A DNA stretch of 64,000 nucleotides from Spirochaetae bacterium HGW-Spirochaetae-2 (lineage in GTDB: Bacteria; Spirochaetota; Spirochaetia; Sphaerochaetales; Sphaerochaetaceae): NCBI GenBank assembly GCA_002839355.1, contig PGXW01000019.1:1-64000 (forward strand), read 5' to 3'. Positions 61,268 through 64,000 of this stretch are shown one piece after another; position 1 is the stretch's first letter; each line of letters begins with the position of its first letter. A program made the translations under genes and the position numbers. The notes under the pieces were generated by a model. That model was not told where the DNA came from. It saw only the letters and a program-made list of their open reading frames with translations, and ran no database searches.

Positions 61268-62239
61268 ATGAAGAATATCCTGATCATAGGGTCCCTTGGA
61301 CAGCTGGGTTCCGAGATAGCCACCCGATTGCGCCAACTGTACGGGGATTCCCATGTGGTACTCACCGATATCCGCAACGATGTGAATACCGATTTGATTC
61401 AAGGTGGTCCGTTCCATGTCGTCGATTGCCGAGATGGAGTGAGGCTTTCTGAACTGGTATCCAGATACAAGACAGATACGATCTACCATTTGGCGGCAAT
61501 ACTGTCGGCCACGGCCGAGAAGAATCCGTTGAAGGCGTGGGATGTGAACATGAACGGTCTCATGACAGCCCTCGAAATCGCCAGGGAACACCATTGCGCC
61601 TTGTTCACCCCCTCGTCGATCGGGGCCTTCGGTCCTACCACCCCGAAGAAATTCACCCCGCAGGATACCGTGCAACGGCCGACGTCCATATACGGTGTCA
61701 CCAAGGTCGCAGGGGAACTGTTGTGCGACTATTACCACCACAAGTACGATGTCGATACCAGGGGAGTGCGGTACCCTGGTATCATCAGCAACATGACCCC
61801 TCCGGGGGGAGGCACGACCGACTATGCGGTCGAGATCTATTATGCGGCACTCGAATCGCACCATTACGAATGTTTTCTCCAGGGCGACACGTATCTCGAC
61901 ATGATGTATATGCCCGATGCCGTCAATGCTGCCATCCAGATCATGGAAGCCGACCCTCGGATGCTTCGCCATCGCAATGCATTCAATGTCGCCGCCATGA
62001 GTTTCTCACCCGAGGAACAGGCTGCCTATATCAGGACCCATATTCCCGATTTCACCATCAGCTATAGGATCGATCCCGTCAAACAGGCAATCGCCGATTC
62101 CTGGCCCGATTCGCTCGAAGATTATGCCGCGCGGGTGGAATGGGGCTGGAAACCATCGTATGATTTGGCAAGCATGACTGCCGATATGCTCGAGACCATC
62201 GGAAAACGGATGCAAAAGCAGGGAGGTTCCACTCGATGA
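61268..62239 (+). CDS. NAD-dependent epimerase-type L-threonine 3-dehydrogenase
   Basis: A 323-residue short-chain dehydrogenase/epimerase. NAD binds at [13 protein letters not shown]; the catalytic Tyr-x-x-x-Lys is in [40 protein letters not shown] is the signature of the epimerase-like threonine dehydrogenases. It oxidises threonine to 2-amino-3-ketobutyrate, the substrate of the next enzyme, Kbl. GGAGG lies 8 bases before the ATG. It overlaps kbl by 4 bases. Confidence 0.9.
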   Translation: MKNILIIGSLGQLGSEIATRLRQLYGDSHVVLTDIRNDVNTDLIQGGPFHVVDCRDGVRLSELVSRYKTDTIYHLAAILSATAEKNPLKAWDVNMNGLMTALEIAREHHCALFTPSSIGAFGPTTPKKFTPQDTVQRPTSIYGVTKVAGELLCDYYHHKYDVDTRGVRYPGIISNMTPPGGGTTDYAVEIYYAALESHHYECFLQGDTYLDMMYMPDAVNAAIQIMEADPRMLRHRNAFNVAAMSFSPEEQAAYIRTHIPDFTISYRIDPVKQAIADSWPDSLEDYAARVEWGWKPSYDLASMTADMLETIGKRMQKQGGSTR

Positions 62240-63420
62240 TGCACGAATCGATGCGTGAGGAATTCAAGGGCTTCTTGCAGGCCCTGCGTGACGACGGATT
62301 GTACAAGCATGAACGGATTCTCGAGAGCCCACAGGATGCTGTCATAAAGGTTGCAGGTAAGGAAGTACGCAACTTCTGTGCGAACAACTACCTGGGATTG
62401 TCCGACAATAGCGAGATCATGCGTGCGGCGACCGAGGCGATGCAGATGTGGGGGTACGGGCTCTCTTCCGTCCGCTTCATCTGTGGAACCCAAGAGTTGC
62501 ACAAGCGGTTGGAAAAGCGATTGGCCGAATTTCTCCACATGGACGACACCATCCTCTTCTCCAGTTGCTTCGATGCGAACGGCGCGGTGTTCGAACCGTT
62601 GTTGGACGAGCAGGATGCGATTCTCAGCGATGCGCTCAACCATGCCTCCATTATCGACGGTGTACGCCTGTGCAAGGCCAAGCGGTACCGCTATACCCAT
62701 AGCGACATGCAAGAGTTGGAAGAGCAATTGGCGGATGCCCAGAGTTGCCGACGTCGGTTGGTCTGTACGGATGGAGTGTTCTCCATGGACGGCGACATAG
62801 CCAAACTGCGGCAAATCTGCGATCTGGCCGAACGCTACAACGCCTTGGTCATGGTCGACGATTCCCATGCCACCGGCTATATCGGGAATACCGGACGGGG
62901 AACTGCACAGCTGTGTGGTGTCGAAGGTCGGGTGGATATCATTTCCACCACCTTCGGCAAGGCCTTGGGTGGAGCCAGTGGCGGATGCATCTGTGCCCGC
63001 TCCGAGATTGTGGATATCCTGCGCCAACGTGCACGTCCGTACCTGTTCAGCAATACCCTCGCCCCGGCGATTGCCGGAGGGACCTTGAAGGTGCTGGAGC
63101 TCTTGTCGGCGGGAAATCCCTACCGGGAAAAGACCATGGAGAATGCAAAGCGGTTCCGCACAGGCATGTCCCAAGCGGGATTCGATTTGGTTCCGGGAGA
63201 TACTGCGATTGTCCCGGTGATGCTCTACGATGAGCACAAGGCCGTCGCCATGGCCGATGCATTGCTGGATGAGGGCATCTATGTGATAGGGTTCTCGTTC
63301 CCTGTGGTACCGAAGGGAAAAGCACGTATCCGGGTCCAGCTCTCTGCAGCCCATAGACCCGAGGATGTCGATGCCGCCATAGAGGCATTCGTCAAGGTCC
63401 GCCGAAAGCTGAACCTATAG
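62236..63420 (+). CDS. kbl: 2-amino-3-ketobutyrate CoA ligase (glycine C-acetyltransferase)
   Basis: A 394-residue PLP enzyme of the alpha-oxoamine synthase family. [49 protein letters not shown] and the PLP lysine Lys242 in [14 protein letters not shown] are all present. It splits 2-amino-3-ketobutyrate with CoA to glycine and acetyl-CoA, completing threonine breakdown started by the overlapping upstream gene. The start ATG overlaps the tdh-like stop (ATGA). Confidence 0.94.
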   Translation: MMHESMREEFKGFLQALRDDGLYKHERILESPQDAVIKVAGKEVRNFCANNYLGLSDNSEIMRAATEAMQMWGYGLSSVRFICGTQELHKRLEKRLAEFLHMDDTILFSSCFDANGAVFEPLLDEQDAILSDALNHASIIDGVRLCKAKRYRYTHSDMQELEEQLADAQSCRRRLVCTDGVFSMDGDIAKLRQICDLAERYNALVMVDDSHATGYIGNTGRGTAQLCGVEGRVDIISTTFGKALGGASGGCICARSEIVDILRQRARPYLFSNTLAPAIAGGTLKVLELLSAGNPYREKTMENAKRFRTGMSQAGFDLVPGDTAIVPVMLYDEHKAVAMADALLDEGIYVIGFSFPVVPKGKARIRVQLSAAHRPEDVDAAIEAFVKVRRKLNL

Positions 63421-63440
63421 CTGGAAATCGGGTGGTTTCA

Positions 63441-63602
63441 TAGTGATCTGTAACAGCATAAACTTGTGACTGAGCTTGGAGCGGATCGGACAGAAGGCAA
63501 GGACAAGGAAGCGAAGATATCGAGATATCTGAGCTGACACGAACGAAGCCCTCTGTTCGATAGGCCCAAGATAAGTAAAGATTAGGATGTTACAGATCAC
63601 TA
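63441..63602. mobile_element. TA-flanked inverted-repeat element (MITE-like)
   Basis: TAGTGATCTGTAACA at 63441-63455 and its perfect complement at 63588-63602 enclose 132 bases. Read as 13-base terminal repeats (GTGATCTGTAACA) with a TA duplication on each side, it fits a small non-coding element mobilised by an IS630/Tc1-mariner transposase. No transposase is inside. The right TA contributes to the stop codon of the sbcB-like gene. No other gene lies in the 179-base gap. Confidence 0.5.
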
Positions 63603-64000
63603 GCGCGGGTAGGAAAGTCCGACCCGTTCGCAGACCTGTTTGCCATACTCGGCCAGTTTTCCCAAGATCTCCTTGTCCTTCGGTTCGGTTTCCTTGGAGG
63701 CCATCCGCTCGGCAATCTTTCTGGCATAGAACTCCAATGTCACCGGAGTATCTCCGGGTGGCTGAATGAGCCGTTGTGCGCAGAAACTCTTCCACCGGCC
63801 CTGTTGTTCCGGGTCGAGGGTCTCCGGCCAGTTCCGGCATATGTATCGCCAAAGCATCTCATGGCAGCGCGAGTCGTCGAATGTGAACCGTTTGTTCCAC
63901 AATTGCGCGCCCTCGGTGGATCGGATCTCCGCAAACCGCTTGGCATCGGCCTCGCCGAAGAAGTCGCCCGAATACAAGGAGAAGTCGACATCGTCCACCG
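63600..64000 (-). CDS. Exonuclease I (SbcB)-like, C-terminal part (partial)
   Basis: The last 133 codons of a minus-strand gene that begins beyond the window. YSGDFFGEADAKRFAEIRST and EMLWRYICRNWPETLDPEQQ, then GRWKSFC, match the C-terminal exonuclease I domain (compare RxRNxPxTLxxxEQxxW). Exonuclease I degrades single-stranded DNA from the 3' end in repair. The catalytic DEDD part is outside the window. Its TAG stop lies in the right end of the inverted-repeat element. Confidence 0.72.
   Translation of the reverse strand, partial: VDDVDFSLYSGDFFGEADAKRFAEIRSTEGAQLWNKRFTFDDSRCHEMLWRYICRNWPETLDPEQQGRWKSFCAQRLIQPPGDTPVTLEFYARKIAERMASKETEPKDKEILGKLAEYGKQVCERVGLSYPR

Noticed and set aside
62122-63354. 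410-codon minus-strand open frame
   Set aside because: Antisense of kbl, which is full length with all its motifs; no independent signal.
63415-63852. 145-codon minus-strand frame over the inverted-repeat element
   Set aside because: Out of frame with the sbcB-like gene, with no ribosome site; it is the accidental reading of the repeat element plus exonuclease antisense.

Overview
The window looks like one arm of a prophage or genomic island joined to a defence cluster and then to ordinary chromosome of a Gram-negative bacterium. Outer-membrane-type secreted proteins, lipoproteins and an Rz/Rz1 spanin pair all point to a cell with two membranes. The host gene set (KamA cluster, CBS/DHH pyrophosphatase, HAD-cytidine deaminase fusion, small barrel-like proteins) would fit a spirochaete of the Sphaerochaeta type. 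That assignment is an inference from gene style, with no rRNA here to confirm it.

Positions 1-18,300 hold a siphophage-type replication and packaging module well known from Firmicutes prophages. On the minus strand, read from 12.4 kb down to 1, come a DUF4406-like protein, D5 primase-helicase, VRR-NUC nuclease, SNF2 helicase, sigma-like DUF1492 protein, HNH nuclease, small terminase, SAM synthetase, ParB-methylase, holin-like proteins, Rz/Rz1 spanins and DUF4314. Divergent on the plus strand (12.6-18.3 kb) are two small early proteins, a DUF2800 nuclease, a DUF2815 protein and a family A DNA polymerase. Two plus-strand surface protein genes (5.3-7.2 kb) interrupt the minus-strand operon like a moron. 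The polymerase carries two inteins. The second contains a complete HNH homing endonuclease gene in a different reading frame from the intein, the most unusual thing in the window.

Positions 18,300-34,270 are visibly more A/T-rich and hold regulatory and defence genes: a GHKL ATPase-nuclease, a sigma-like protein, a zinc ribbon, an XRE/ImmA pair, an ankyrin protein, a complete type I restriction-modification system (hsdM-hsdS-hsdR) and a PIN-like membrane protein. The block ends at a radC gene cut off just before its catalytic JAMM motif, which is the likely island junction.

Positions 34,780-64,000 are chromosomal. Notable blocks are a lysine 2,3-aminomutase/two ATP-grasp/GNAT operon, MATE and YitT transporters, tRNA-Arg(CCG), several envelope proteins, a Fic protein, a HAD-cytidine deaminase fusion beside a broken rpiB, a divergent carotenoid cluster (crtW-crtYcd / crtI-crtB-cruF-like), a CBS/DHH pyrophosphatase, the prfA-prmC-relA/spoT operon, and a threonine-to-glycine pair (tdh-like, kbl) with a divergent XRE-cupin regulator and an MFS transporter. 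A short TA-flanked inverted-repeat element separates kbl from the end of an sbcB-like exonuclease gene that runs off the window.
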